Source: JAKAGZ01 sp963772675 (GTDB taxonomy: Bacteria > Bacteroidota > Ignavibacteria > Ignavibacteriales > Ignavibacteriaceae). From it: a DNA stretch of 64,000 nt. The stretch lies in assembly GCA_963772675.1 (NCBI GenBank), contig CAVYYF010000007.1, forward strand, positions 372,001 through 436,000, in the 5' to 3' direction. The position numbers and the translations under genes are program-made. The notes under the pieces were generated by a model. It ran no database searches, was not told the origin of the DNA, and saw only the letters and a program-made list of their open reading frames with translations. Shown here in pieces: positions 38,097 to 47,465 of the stretch. Numbering within the stretch: the stretch's first letter is position 1; every line of letters starts with the position of its first letter.

Positions 38097-38591
38097 ATGA
38101 TAAAGGAAAAAATAGAAAAAGCTTTGAACCACCAGCTAAACCAGGAATTGTACGCGTTCTATCTTTATTTATCAATGTCAGCATATTTCGAGTCCCTAAA
38201 TCTTAATGGATTCGCAAATTGGATGCGTTTTCAGGCAGAAGAAGAAAAAACTCATGGTTTGAAGTTTTACGATTATATTTTGCAGGCAAATGGAAAGATT
38301 GATCTAAAGCAAATTGATGCTCCTAAGAAAAGCTGGAAATCAGTTCCGGAGGTTTTTGAAGATACTTATAATCATGAGAAAAAAGTCACAGAATCAATTT
38401 ACGATATAGTTGATCTCTCAATAGCTGAAAAAGATCACGCAACGCATAACTTTTTGCAATGGTTTGTTAGTGAGCAGGTTGAAGAAGAAGCAACAGCACT
38501 AAAAATTCTTGAGAAAATAAAATTCATAGGCAACAACCAGGGAGCTTTATTTATTTTAGATAGAGAGATGGGAGCACGAACAACTTCTTGA
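38097..38591 (+). CDS. ftnA: Bacterial ferritin
   Basis: 164 aa from the ATG at 38097, which has AAAGG just upstream and gives the family N terminus MIKEKIEKALNHQLNQELYA; an earlier in-frame TTG at 38016 would add an unlikely leader. Ferroxidase-site residues are visible in NQELYAFYLYLSMSAYFE and AEEEKTHGLKFYDY, with further acidic ligands in VSEQVEEEATALKI. It oxidises and stores iron. The 320-nt region between the helicase gene and this gene should hold its promoter; a partial GATAATG-like element at 38061-38067 could be half a Fur box, which is weak. Confidence 0.92.
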   Translation: MIKEKIEKALNHQLNQELYAFYLYLSMSAYFESLNLNGFANWMRFQAEEEKTHGLKFYDYILQANGKIDLKQIDAPKKSWKSVPEVFEDTYNHEKKVTESIYDIVDLSIAEKDHATHNFLQWFVSEQVEEEATALKILEKIKFIGNNQGALFILDREMGARTTS

Positions 38592-38600
38592 TGCTATTTA

Positions 38601-38635
38601 GCAGGTTAGCTTTATGCTGACCTGCAATTTTTATT
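38601..38635 (+). terminator. Terminator between ferritin and nuoF
   Basis: Stem GCAGGTTAGC (38601-38610) and GCTGACCTGC (38616-38625) with one G-T wobble, loop TTTAT, followed by AATTTTTATT. It ends the ferritin transcript and overlaps the last codons of the convergent nuoF. Confidence 0.82.
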
Positions 38636-39953
38636 CTGTAACGTCTGCTAATGGATTTACTGTATGTCTCATTGAGTGAACTTTATTTGCAACAGGTATA
38701 GCAACCTCTTTACTAACCCTCTTTTCAAAATAGTCCCTAAACCTTTGAACCATAAACTTTACCGGCCATGCTGCTGCTTCGCCAAGTGCACAAATTGTGT
38801 TCCCTTCAATATTGTTTGCTACCGAAATTAGTAAGTCCACATCTTTTATAGAACCTTCACCACGGATGATTCTGTCTAGAATTTTCACCATCCATCCAGT
38901 CCCTTCACGGCAAGGCGTACATTGTCCACAGCTTTCGTGGTGATAAAATTTTGTAATACGCGCCAGGACTTTAACAAGGTCAGTATCTTCATCCATCACC
39001 ATTATTCCGCCGGTACCAATAGCTGAACCTACAGTTTTTAATGATTCAGCATCCATTTTAACGCCTTCGAGCTGATCACCCCTAAGCGGAGGCATTGAAG
39101 AACCACCAGGAATGACACATAGTATTTTTTTATTTCCCGGAACACCCCCAGCATAATTATAAATAATATCGGTTAGCAGCGTCCCTGACGGCAATTCATA
39201 TACGCCTGGATTATTAACGTGACCACTGACTCCGAAAAGAATGGTGCCCGGATGTTTCGGTTCACCTATTTTGGAAAACCATTCCCATCCATTATTAATA
39301 ATTGCAGGCACATTCGTCAAAGTTTCAACATTGTTTATAGTGGTTGGGCAACCCCATAAACCGAACTGGGCAGGAAATGGAGGTTTCACTCTAGGATATC
39401 CTCTTTTTCCCTCAAGTGAATTCATCAGTGACGATTCTTCACCACAGATATAAGCTCCGGCACCTTTATGTATATAAATATCACAGAAGAAATCTGTTTT
39501 GTATTTCTTCTTCATTTTTTCACCGACGTATCCTTCTTCGTATGCAGCATCAAGAGCTTTTTGCAATAACTTTATCCATTTATGATATTCGCCCCTGATG
39601 TAGACATAAGCAACTTTAGCGCCTATTGCATAACAAGTAATGAGGATACCTTCGATAAGCTGATTGGGATTATATTCAAAAATCTGTCTGTCTTTAAAAG
39701 AACCCGGTTCACTTTCATCACCGTTAACACACAAGTATTTCGGCTTGTCTGTGGTCTTCGGCATGAAACTCCATTTCAATCCCGCTGAAAAAGCTGCTCC
39801 TCCCCTTCCTCTCAATCCCGATTTCTTAACCTGGTCGATAATATCATCGGGTGATTGTTTTAAAGATTTCCTTATAGCTTTAAAACCTCCGTTGTCAACA
39901 TAAACATTGAGTAAATGTAGTTTCTTTATATCAGGTAATACAATTTTTTCCAT
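38631..39953 (-). CDS. nuoF: NADH-quinone oxidoreductase subunit F
   Basis: 440 aa, the FMN- and NADH-binding subunit of complex I. Visible are the NADH site GLRGRGGAAFSAGLKWSF, the FMN-site string NGDESEPGSFKDR, IHKGAGAYICGEESSL and the 4Fe-4S ligands in ESCGQCTPCREGTGWM plus a later Cys in GNTICALGEAAA. It starts directly at the nuoE stop, so the two are coupled. The usual next gene, nuoG, is absent: a terminator and ferritin follow. Confidence 0.96.
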   Translation of the reverse strand: MEKIVLPDIKKLHLLNVYVDNGGFKAIRKSLKQSPDDIIDQVKKSGLRGRGGAAFSAGLKWSFMPKTTDKPKYLCVNGDESEPGSFKDRQIFEYNPNQLIEGILITCYAIGAKVAYVYIRGEYHKWIKLLQKALDAAYEEGYVGEKMKKKYKTDFFCDIYIHKGAGAYICGEESSLMNSLEGKRGYPRVKPPFPAQFGLWGCPTTINNVETLTNVPAIINNGWEWFSKIGEPKHPGTILFGVSGHVNNPGVYELPSGTLLTDIIYNYAGGVPGNKKILCVIPGGSSMPPLRGDQLEGVKMDAESLKTVGSAIGTGGIMVMDEDTDLVKVLARITKFYHHESCGQCTPCREGTGWMVKILDRIIRGEGSIKDVDLLISVANNIEGNTICALGEAAAWPVKFMVQRFRDYFEKRVSKEVAIPVANKVHSMRHTVNPLADVTE

Positions 39954-40433
39954 TTAGTTCTTCTTCAGGGTTTTTATAATATCAAGGACTTTTTCTTTTG
40001 TAAGGCTTTCATAATAATCTTCGTTAACCGCTATCATCGGAGCTGTTCCACAGGAACCCATGCATTCAACTTCTTCCAAAGAAAATAGCTGGTCTTTTGT
40101 TACTTCCATATTATCGATACCAAGCTTATCTTTTACTTTATCATAAATATCATAAGCACCACGAAGCATACAAGAAACATTTGTGCAAACCTGGATATGA
40201 AATTTCCCCATCGGCTTCTGATAATACATCGTATAAAAGGTAACAATACCCAAAACTTCTTCAGGATGCATATTAAGAATATTTGCAACTTCTTCCATTA
40301 CTTCCTTACTTATCCAGCCATTCTGTTCCTGAGCAAGATAAAGTACAGGCATAACTGCTGGCTTTTTAGCAGGATATTTTGCAAGTATTTCTTCAATTTT
40401 TTTTAGATTTTTTGCAGAAAATTTAAATTCCAT
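39954..40433 (-). CDS. nuoE: NADH-quinone oxidoreductase subunit E
   Basis: 159 aa, thioredoxin-like 2Fe-2S subunit. The four cluster ligands are in VCTNVSCMLRG and VECMGSCGTAP. The N-terminal helical part (YLAQEQNGWISKEVMEEVA, MHPEEVLGIVTFYTMY) is typical. It passes electrons beside NuoF in the NADH-oxidising arm. It lies 24 nt after nuoD. Confidence 0.95.
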   Translation of the reverse strand: MEFKFSAKNLKKIEEILAKYPAKKPAVMPVLYLAQEQNGWISKEVMEEVANILNMHPEEVLGIVTFYTMYYQKPMGKFHIQVCTNVSCMLRGAYDIYDKVKDKLGIDNMEVTKDQLFSLEEVECMGSCGTAPMIAVNEDYYESLTKEKVLDIIKTLKKN

Positions 40434-40457
40434 AACAAAGTCAAAATTTAAGTTTAT

Positions 40458-41708
40458 TTATTTATCGGCCTCGCCCATAATTGGATCTATGCTGCCGATT
40501 ATTGCAACCACGTCAGAGATCATATAACCTTTAATTAATTTTGGAAGTGATTGAAGATTGCAGAACGAAGGTGATCTTATTTTGCATTTCCAGGGTTTAC
40601 CTTCACCCTTACTGACAAAATAAAATCCAAGTTCACCTTTTGAGCCTTCGATTGCATGGTATATTTCTCCTACAGGTGGGTTAATTCCAAAATTTACGAT
40701 CATAAAATCGTGAATGAGTTCTTCCATCCTTGAGTAAATTTCCGTTTTCTTTGGAAGAACTTTTTTCGGCTGATTTAACAACACATCACCCTTGGGCATA
40801 TTATCCAGAACCTGCCTGATAATCTTTACGCTTTCCCTTGTTTCATCAGCACGAACGAAATAGCGCGCCAACGCATCGCCTTCTTTATATGTAATAACTT
40901 TAAAATCCATATCATTGTAACAGAGGTAAGGTGAATTCCTTCTTAGATCAAATTCGATCCCGCTTCCTCTTAAGCTCGGTCCTGTCATTCCCAGATCAAT
41001 AGCCTCATCGCCCGAAATAGCGCCAATGCCATCCAGTCTTTCAACAAAAATTCTGTTAGAATTCAGAAGCCTTTCACATTCATCCATGTTTTCTTCGAAC
41101 TGATCGATAAACCATCTGGCTTTTGCAAGTGCTTCTGGCTGGGCATCGTTTGCTACGCCGCCAATTCTTGTATAGCTGTTTGTAAATCTTGCACCGCAAA
41201 GTATGTCCCAGATATCAAGTATTTTTTCTCTTTCTCTTAGCGTCCATAAAAACACTGTTAATGCACCAACATCCATGGCAAGTGCGCCAATAGCTACCAG
41301 GTGTGAAGCCATTCTAGCAAATTCAGCTATCAACATTCTGATATATTGTGCTCGCGGAGGAGCCTCGATTCCTGCAAGTTTTTCAACTGCAAGCACCCAT
41401 GCAACATTATTCATCATTGGAGAGAGGTAGTCGAGCCTATCGGTATGTGGAATAAATTCATAGTAAGACATATTCTCAGCCATCTTTTCATAACCCCGAT
41501 GCAGATAACCAAGTTCGGGAACACTTGAGACTACTGTTTCACCATCAAGCCTTAATAATACTCTAAGCACACCGTGAGTTGCCGGATGCTGCGGCCCCAT
41601 ATTGAGAATCATTTCATTCTCTAAAGCATCCTCAACGGTGATATCTGTATCAGCTAACAGAGTCTCTAAAATTTTCGGATTAACATCTTCCTTAGTTAAT
41701 TTTTCCAT
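40458..41708 (-). CDS. nuoD: NADH-quinone oxidoreductase subunit D
   Basis: 416 aa, the 49-kDa-type quinone-site subunit, related to the large subunit of NiFe hydrogenases. Markers are NMGPQHPATHGVLRVLLRLDGE, YLHRGYEKMAE, DRLDYLSPMMNN and GSKGELGFYFVSKGEGKPWK; the C terminus ends ISDVVAIIGSIDPIMGEADK. NuoC and NuoD are separate proteins here, not fused as in Escherichia coli. Its start is 2 nt after the nuoC stop. Confidence 0.96.
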   Translation of the reverse strand: MEKLTKEDVNPKILETLLADTDITVEDALENEMILNMGPQHPATHGVLRVLLRLDGETVVSSVPELGYLHRGYEKMAENMSYYEFIPHTDRLDYLSPMMNNVAWVLAVEKLAGIEAPPRAQYIRMLIAEFARMASHLVAIGALAMDVGALTVFLWTLREREKILDIWDILCGARFTNSYTRIGGVANDAQPEALAKARWFIDQFEENMDECERLLNSNRIFVERLDGIGAISGDEAIDLGMTGPSLRGSGIEFDLRRNSPYLCYNDMDFKVITYKEGDALARYFVRADETRESVKIIRQVLDNMPKGDVLLNQPKKVLPKKTEIYSRMEELIHDFMIVNFGINPPVGEIYHAIEGSKGELGFYFVSKGEGKPWKCKIRSPSFCNLQSLPKLIKGYMISDVVAIIGSIDPIMGEADK

Positions 41709-41710
41709 AA

Positions 41711-42202
41711 TCAGTTTTTCTTTGGAAGTGGTAGTGAGCCCGGAATTCCCATTAGCGGAAAATCTTTTCGAAGCGGGTGATACTCAAATTCCTCAGGCAT
41801 ATACATTCGACGAAGATCGGGATGCCCCTTAAATTTTATTCCATACATATCATACGCTTCTCTTTCTGCCCAGTTAGCCGATTTCCAGACTGATGTAACT
41901 GTTTCAATCGAACAATCTGATTCATCTACATCTGCTTTTAATCTTAGTCTGAAATTATTTTTTAAGGAAAAGATATGATAGACTACTGTAAACCGGTCAG
42001 TCCTTTTTGCCCAATCAATAGCAGTAACATCTTCACAAAGCCTGAAATCTAATTCTTCATTTTCTTTTAAGAATTTACAGACCTTAACAATATTTTTTTT
42101 ATCAAGCTTAACCGTCAATTCATTTCTGAATTCTGAGGTTTCAAAATTATATTTTGGGAATTTTTCTTTTAGCTTGACTACTACTAAATCTTTAATATCC
42201 AT
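41711..42202 (-). CDS. nuoC: NADH-quinone oxidoreductase subunit C
   Basis: 163 aa, the 30-kDa-type connecting subunit. The signature ERE-type stretch is present as WAEREAYDMYGIKFKGHPDL, followed by RRMYMPEEFEYHPLRKDFPL. It links the NADH arm to the quinone-reducing module. It lies between nuoB (6 nt) and nuoD. Confidence 0.95.
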   Translation of the reverse strand: MDIKDLVVVKLKEKFPKYNFETSEFRNELTVKLDKKNIVKVCKFLKENEELDFRLCEDVTAIDWAKRTDRFTVVYHIFSLKNNFRLRLKADVDESDCSIETVTSVWKSANWAEREAYDMYGIKFKGHPDLRRMYMPEEFEYHPLRKDFPLMGIPGSLPLPKKN

Positions 42203-42208
42203 AATTCA

Positions 42209-42730
42209 TCAATTATTTTGGAGGACTGGCAATTCAGGAAGAGGTATATCCTGAAATTCTCTTGCTTTGCTTCTTTTAATTTTATCCTGAATTTGAATAA
42301 GCGCATTCAATAAATTTTCAGGTCTCGGCGGGCAGCCGGCAAGATAAATATCTACCGGAAGGAACTGATCAATTCCCTGTACAACTGAGTATGACCTGTA
42401 CATTCCTCCTGAAGAGGTACAGGCTCCCATTGCAATTACCCATTTAGGATCAGGCATCTGGTCATATATTTTTTTTACTACATGCGACATTTTATAGGTT
42501 ACAGTACCGGCAACAATCATAAGATCGCATTGCCTGGGAGTAAAGCGCATTACTTCAGAGCCAAAACGTGCTATATCATATTTGGGATCTCCCGAAGCCA
42601 TCATTTCAATCGCACAGCACGAAATTCCCATAGGCATTGGCCAGACAGAATTCTTTCTCGACCATCCAACTAATGCATCAACTGTTGTAGTTAAAAACCC
42701 ATCATTCTTTAATTTTGCTTCTAATCCCAT
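42209..42730 (-). CDS. nuoB: NADH-quinone oxidoreductase subunit B
   Basis: 173 aa, the PSST subunit carrying cluster N2, the last iron-sulfur centre before quinone. Ligands are the adjacent Cys38-Cys39 in GISCCAIEMMASGDPKYD and the later Cys residues of AMGACTSSGGMYRSYSVVQG and LAGCPPRPENLLNAL. It overlaps the end of nuoA by 10 nt. Confidence 0.96.
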   Translation of the reverse strand: MGLEAKLKNDGFLTTTVDALVGWSRKNSVWPMPMGISCCAIEMMASGDPKYDIARFGSEVMRFTPRQCDLMIVAGTVTYKMSHVVKKIYDQMPDPKWVIAMGACTSSGGMYRSYSVVQGIDQFLPVDIYLAGCPPRPENLLNALIQIQDKIKRSKAREFQDIPLPELPVLQNN

Positions 42731-43089
42731 TTAAAACCACCTTTCTTATAAGCATATAAGTATCCGAATTCCAAAACTATCAGGAACACCAGCATAGAAT
42801 AGAATATCGGTGCTCCCTGCTCACTAAACAATCTCTTAAATTCAACAGCCCATGGATAAACAAAAATAACTTCAAGATCAAAAATGATAAAAAACATTGC
42901 TACCAGGTAATATTTTACCGACATTCTTTCTTTTGTCGTTCCGACTGGCTTCATTCCACTTTCATAAGTAGAAAGCTTTTCGGAATTTGGTCTTTGTGGA
43001 CCAAAAATCGTTGACGAAAATACTGTCGCAAAAGCAAAGATAAGTGCGAACCCTAAAACCAAAAATACCGGTATATACTGCTCGATCAT
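42721..43089 (-). CDS. nuoA: NADH-quinone oxidoreductase subunit A
   Basis: 122 aa with three TM helices. The conserved loop YESGMKPVGTTKERMSVKYY and FIIFDLEVIFVYPWAVEF are typical of the ND3-type subunit that links the membrane arm to the peripheral arm. It is the first gene of the operon nuoABCDEF; a perfect 9+9 bp palindrome sits 40-60 nt upstream of its start. Confidence 0.95.
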   Translation of the reverse strand: MIEQYIPVFLVLGFALIFAFATVFSSTIFGPQRPNSEKLSTYESGMKPVGTTKERMSVKYYLVAMFFIIFDLEVIFVYPWAVEFKRLFSEQGAPIFYSMLVFLIVLEFGYLYAYKKGGFKWD

Positions 43090-43128
43090 GTAGGCAAATA
43101 TTTTATTTAATTATTCAAAGTTATCCAA

Positions 43129-43149
43129 AAATTGACATATTGTCAATTT
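43129..43149. promoter_or_regulatory. Palindromic operator candidate upstream of nuoA
   Basis: AAATTGACA (43129-43137), spacer TAT, TGTCAATTT (43141-43149): a perfect inverted repeat of two 9-bp arms in the nuoA leader, 39-60 nt before its ATG. The size and symmetry suit a dimeric regulator. It contains TTGACA in both directions. It does not match the FNR or Rex consensus closely, so no regulator is named. Confidence 0.5.
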
Positions 43150-43196
43150 AAACAAACATTCAACTACTTACTTTATAAATAGTAAACGAATTTATT

Positions 43197-43443
43197 TGGC
43201 ATCTTTAGGTACTTTATAAATTACAGCAGGAGGATTTTGGATAAACACGACAGTTTGAAGTCCGGGATGTTTACTACTGGGATTAAGCAAAAATTGAAAT
43301 TAAGTGCGGGTTTGTGCCTCTATAAGGCTTTGGTGTGAATAATCATCATTTTCACTTTTCAATTTCTCCAAAAATTGTTGATAATTATCAGCAAGTGGAA
43401 TGACATGGAAACTAATATTCTGGAAATAGTAGTTTGGAATTAT
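43197..43443 (-). pseudogene. Possible gene remnant in the nuoA-nuclease gap
   Basis: The reverse strand of the 43.09-43.59 kb gap reads LWIIPNYYFQNISFHVIPLA, DNYQQFLEKLKSENDDYSHQ and SLIEAQTRT, then one TAA at about 43300, and continues in the same frame as FQFLLNPSSKHPGLQTVVFI and QNPPAVIYKVPKDAK before a final TAA at 43195-43197. A TAG precedes the first segment. The amino-acid composition looks coding but no family is recognised. The rest of the gap (43090-43196, 43444-43589) shows only the nuoA palindrome and the nuclease ribosome site. Confidence 0.4.
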
Positions 43444-43589
43444 CCATAAACTCTAGCTTATTAATATCATAAAAAAGTGGTTTTTCTAAAAGCATATATC
43501 TTAAATATGCTAACATATTTTCAAATTACTTTGGAGATAAATTTTACTTATTTTTAGTTTTATCATTGAATATACATATATGGAGAATT

Positions 43590-44987
43590 ATGAAACTTCA
43601 ATTTATTGGCGCTGCAAGAACTGTTACCGGATCAATGCATCATTTAACAGTAAACAATAAACAATATTTACTTGACTGCGGACTCTACCAGGGCAGAAGA
43701 AAAGAAGCTTTTGAAATTAACAGAAATTTTGATCTCTTTGATCCATCTAAAATTGAATGCCTGATACTTTCACACGCTCACATCGACCATTGCGGTAATA
43801 TCCCCAATCTTGTTAAAAAAGGTTTCGCCGGAAATATCTATTGCACACCTGCAACCAAAGACCTAATTACTTATATGCTGAAGGACAGTGCACATATTCA
43901 GGAAAAGGATGTTGAGTTTGTAAATAAGAGAAGAAAAAAACAGGGGAAAAACCCGTTTGAACCTCTTTACACAAATGAAGATGTAGAAAAAGCCCTGGAA
44001 CTTGTCAGACCTGTAAAATATCGCACTGAATTCAAAATTAACGATGACATTGCTATTAAGTTTTTTGACGCTGGACATATACTTGGCTCAGCTGTTACAC
44101 ATTTAACGTTACGTGAAAATTCAAATACTATTAAACTTGGTTTTTCAGGCGATCTGGGAAGACCAAACCTCCCGATATTAAAAGATCCGGAATTAATTCC
44201 TGAAATAGATTATTGGATTTCAGAAAGCACCTACGGTGGCAGGCTACATGATAAAATAGAAGGCATGGAACAAAATTTAGCCGACGTAATCAAGAAGGCA
44301 ATTTCAAGAAAAGCAAAAATAATTGTACCTGCATTCAGCGTTGGAAGAACGCAGGAACTGGTTTATTCTTTTCATAAAATATTTGAAAAGGGACTTGCGA
44401 AACCAATACCAATTTATGTTGACAGTCCACTCGCAGTAAACGTAACAGGAATTTTCAGAGAACACGAGGAATGTTTTGATAAAGAAACGATTGACTTTAT
44501 GAATAAATATGATGATCCATTTGGATTTAATAAATTGACATACGTTAACAGTGTTGAAGAATCCAAAAAACTGAATGAACTTAATGGGCCATTGATGATA
44601 ATTTCGGCTTCTGGAATGGCTGAAGCAGGAAGAATTCTTCATCATTTGAGAAATAATATTGAAAATCCCAACAACATTATTTTAATGGTCGGATATTGCG
44701 CTGAAAATACCTTGGGAAGAAAAATAATTGATAAAGAAAAAATTGTTAAAATTTTTGGAGAAGAATTTCACTTAAATGCTGAAGTTGTTGTATTACACTC
44801 TATGAGTGCGCACGCAGATGCCGACGAATTGATTAATTATTGCAAAAAACTGAGTATCGCTAAAATCAGGAAGACATTTTTGGTGCATGGCGACTACGAC
44901 CAACAGCAGTTATATTCGGAGCGTCTCAAAGAAATAAGTATAAGGAATGTTGAAATACCAAATCGGGGAGATGTGTTTGAAATTTAA
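43590..44987 (+). CDS. Metallo-beta-lactamase/beta-CASP ribonuclease (CPSF/Ysh1-like)
   Basis: 465 aa from the ATG at 43590, preceded by GGAGA; an upstream TTG at 43566 would add eight poorly conserved residues. Metal ligands are HAHIDH (62-67), the Asp in FSGDLGRP, and the C-terminal His of LHSMSAHADADELINYC; the beta-CASP insert (ISASGMAEAGRILHHL and VGYCAENTLGRK) sits between them. The family processes RNA as endo- and 5'-3' exonuclease. It lies alone on this strand with about 90 nt to the next gene. Confidence 0.9.
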   Translation: MKLQFIGAARTVTGSMHHLTVNNKQYLLDCGLYQGRRKEAFEINRNFDLFDPSKIECLILSHAHIDHCGNIPNLVKKGFAGNIYCTPATKDLITYMLKDSAHIQEKDVEFVNKRRKKQGKNPFEPLYTNEDVEKALELVRPVKYRTEFKINDDIAIKFFDAGHILGSAVTHLTLRENSNTIKLGFSGDLGRPNLPILKDPELIPEIDYWISESTYGGRLHDKIEGMEQNLADVIKKAISRKAKIIVPAFSVGRTQELVYSFHKIFEKGLAKPIPIYVDSPLAVNVTGIFREHEECFDKETIDFMNKYDDPFGFNKLTYVNSVEESKKLNELNGPLMIISASGMAEAGRILHHLRNNIENPNNIILMVGYCAENTLGRKIIDKEKIVKIFGEEFHLNAEVVVLHSMSAHADADELINYCKKLSIAKIRKTFLVHGDYDQQQLYSERLKEISIRNVEIPNRGDVFEI

Positions 44988-45078
44988 TAAATGACTGAGA
45001 GATTATAAGTCATTAGATCCAGTCGTATTTCATCGAAAATAATTTTATTATTGTCAAATAATAACCTGCAGTAATTTT

Positions 45079-46983
45079 TTGAAAAGAATCACATTAACTG
45101 TTACAATTATTATTTTACTCTCCATGAAATCATATTCACAGTATGTGGTTGACAGCCTGATGTTTATTCAACCCGAACCATTCAAAAATAGCCTGAGCAC
45201 AAATTTTGATAAACAGCTAAACACTTATCTGTTTTCATCTTCATTTAATCTTGATAAATCATTTAACAGTCTTGCATTTAGAATTAATGAGAACTACAAC
45301 TCTTCATTTATTAAGTCGGCTATAAAAAGTATTCGCGAGGAAAACTTTCTCAGGTTTTCTACTTCCTATAAAATCAATTCTTATATAAATACCGGAATAT
45401 TGGCCAGCAACAGTATCCTTTCTGATAGTAGGAATATTGAAATCAATCAGGCTTCACAATCCAGTGCAGCATTATATACAACCTACAAACCTGAAGATAG
45501 AATTTATGTCTCCCCCTTTTTCGGCTACATTACAAATGAACAAACAGGTGAAAAGGATTTTGGCAATCTCTATGGCTTAGAAGGTCTGCTTGATACAGTA
45601 AGATTATCAGATAACTATTTATATTCACAGATAAAGTTCAGGAATGAAGATATCTCGCCGCGGAAAAATACAATAAGATATTACAATTTCGTTTTGATTG
45701 ATAGCCTTGGATATAATTCCGGCAACCTGCTAAATGCAAGCTATTCAGAGAACAGGAAAGATTTTTATTTTGCAGCAGATTCAGTAACAGCTGCGGAATA
45801 TAATATCAATAACAATATACAAAGCAGAATTGAATCAAATTATTTTTTGCAGGACAGATTTACAACGAAAAGATTTCTTGATTTGTTAGATATGGATCTA
45901 ACAGGAAGATTTCTATGGAGAACTATTGACAGAAATACAAGGTATAGAGATTTCTCCTCTACTTCTTCAAGTATATTCGACACAAAAGTAAATGAACTAC
46001 GGATAGAATTTGAGTCTATGGCCTCATACTACTCTTCTTTTTTTATAGGATCAATTTCATTAAAGTATTCGGAAAGGGATGAGAACCACCAGACAAAAAA
46101 CTTTGACGGTGCAAACCAGATACTTTATGAAGACAAAGCCCAAACTGAAAACAGAAAAAATAACAGAGCATTAAGAGGCTCCCTGGTATTTAACGGAACA
46201 TTTAATCTTTCAAAAACTGATTTTATAACTCTGAGTTTATTCCAGAATAAATTAAGGTATGATACACCAAGTGCAGAGAACTATGATGACAGGGACGAGG
46301 TGCTTTCAATCGCAAGGTTAAGATACTCAAAGCAACTTACACCCTTTTTTGAATTTTTTGTAAATACTGATGCAACTTTCAATAGAACTGCTTATATTTT
46401 TTCAGAACAAAGTTCGAATAATAATATTAACAGAGTTATAAGACTGAATACAGGAGGAAATTACAGAGGTAAATATTTTTCGACGCTCAATTCCTTCGAG
46501 GTTTCTGCGAATTATACTGTTTATGATTTTGAAGATATTAATCCAAACTTCAAAAGTTTCTCGTTCAGACAGTTTACGGCAAGGGACTCTTCAAATATTA
46601 AATTGAGCCGTGATTTCTCTTTTTCAACCTATGGATATGCTAAATTTTCTGAACAAGGAGACCTTAAATGGGCATCTTTTTCCACGAATCCGACAAGATA
46701 TCTCAGGGAGATTTTTTCTGAGTCAAAATTTACCGTAAATTACAATTCTATTTGGTTATCGGTTGGTGCAAGGATATTTTCACTGAATACTTACAAGTAT
46801 AACACCGGCGATAGGGTTATAGATTCTAAGTTTTTAAGCCTAGCTCCCCTTACTGAAATAATTATTTCGATGAGAGAGTCGTTATATTTAAGATTATACG
46901 GTTGGTACGAGTTTATAACGCAAAATGATGTAAATAGAAAAGAGGAAGCTAATTTGTCGATTCAGGCCACATGGTATTTTTGA
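45079..46983 (+). CDS. Hypothetical outer-membrane beta-barrel protein
   Basis: 634 aa. The likely start is a TTG giving the signal peptide MKRITLTVTIIILLSMKSYS with cleavage after SQ; no upstream ATG exists. The rest is rich in alternating polar/hydrophobic strands and aromatic residues and ends ...LSIQATWYF, the terminal Phe of a barrel inserted by BamA. No T9SS tail and no known family are seen. It is about 50 nt upstream of an RsbW-like gene, which may be co-transcribed. Function unknown. Confidence 0.72.
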   Translation: MKRITLTVTIIILLSMKSYSQYVVDSLMFIQPEPFKNSLSTNFDKQLNTYLFSSSFNLDKSFNSLAFRINENYNSSFIKSAIKSIREENFLRFSTSYKINSYINTGILASNSILSDSRNIEINQASQSSAALYTTYKPEDRIYVSPFFGYITNEQTGEKDFGNLYGLEGLLDTVRLSDNYLYSQIKFRNEDISPRKNTIRYYNFVLIDSLGYNSGNLLNASYSENRKDFYFAADSVTAAEYNINNNIQSRIESNYFLQDRFTTKRFLDLLDMDLTGRFLWRTIDRNTRYRDFSSTSSSIFDTKVNELRIEFESMASYYSSFFIGSISLKYSERDENHQTKNFDGANQILYEDKAQTENRKNNRALRGSLVFNGTFNLSKTDFITLSLFQNKLRYDTPSAENYDDRDEVLSIARLRYSKQLTPFFEFFVNTDATFNRTAYIFSEQSSNNNINRVIRLNTGGNYRGKYFSTLNSFEVSANYTVYDFEDINPNFKSFSFRQFTARDSSNIKLSRDFSFSTYGYAKFSEQGDLKWASFSTNPTRYLREIFSESKFTVNYNSIWLSVGARIFSLNTYKYNTGDRVIDSKFLSLAPLTEIIISMRESLYLRLYGWYEFITQNDVNRKEEANLSIQATWYF

Positions 46984-47032
46984 AATTGATAAAAATTAAC
47001 TATTATTCTATATAAGATTTTAAGGAAAATTT

Positions 47033-47443
47033 TTGGCTGGAAATAATTTCTTTCTCGAAATAGAAAGTAACCCCAACAACCTCATCACAGTTGAAGAATT
47101 CGTTAATTATTTCTCTAAAGAATTAAATTTAGATGAATCAAAATTATCCGGTCTTCTTCTGGCTGTTACAGAAGCTGTGACAAACGCAATTATTCATGCC
47201 AACAAATGTGATGAAACTAAAATGGTTCAAATGAATGTTACGAAGGATGGTAATAAACTAATTATTTCGATTAAAGATGAAGGTAAAGGATTTGATCCGG
47301 CAAAAGTCCCTGATCCAACAGCTCCGGAAAATTTATTGAAAGATTCAGGTCGTGGTCTTTACCTGATGAAAATTTATATGGATGAACTTAAATATAATAT
47401 CACCCCTACCGGAACTGAAACGATTCTGATCTTAAATCTGTAG
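47033..47443 (+). CDS. RsbW-like anti-sigma factor / serine kinase (HATPase)
   Basis: 136 aa, a stand-alone GHKL ATPase domain. The N-box is LLLAVTEAVTNAIIHANKCD, G1 is IKDEGKGFDP and G2 is KDSGRGLYLMKIYMDEL. Such proteins phosphorylate an anti-sigma-factor antagonist or hold a sigma factor. No antagonist (STAS) or sigma gene is adjacent. The start is a TTG at 47033 with AGGA upstream at 47022. Confidence 0.85.
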   Translation: MAGNNFFLEIESNPNNLITVEEFVNYFSKELNLDESKLSGLLLAVTEAVTNAIIHANKCDETKMVQMNVTKDGNKLIISIKDEGKGFDPAKVPDPTAPENLLKDSGRGLYLMKIYMDELKYNITPTGTETILILNL

Positions 47444-47465
47444 CAGACTTTACATCCGATCTAAT

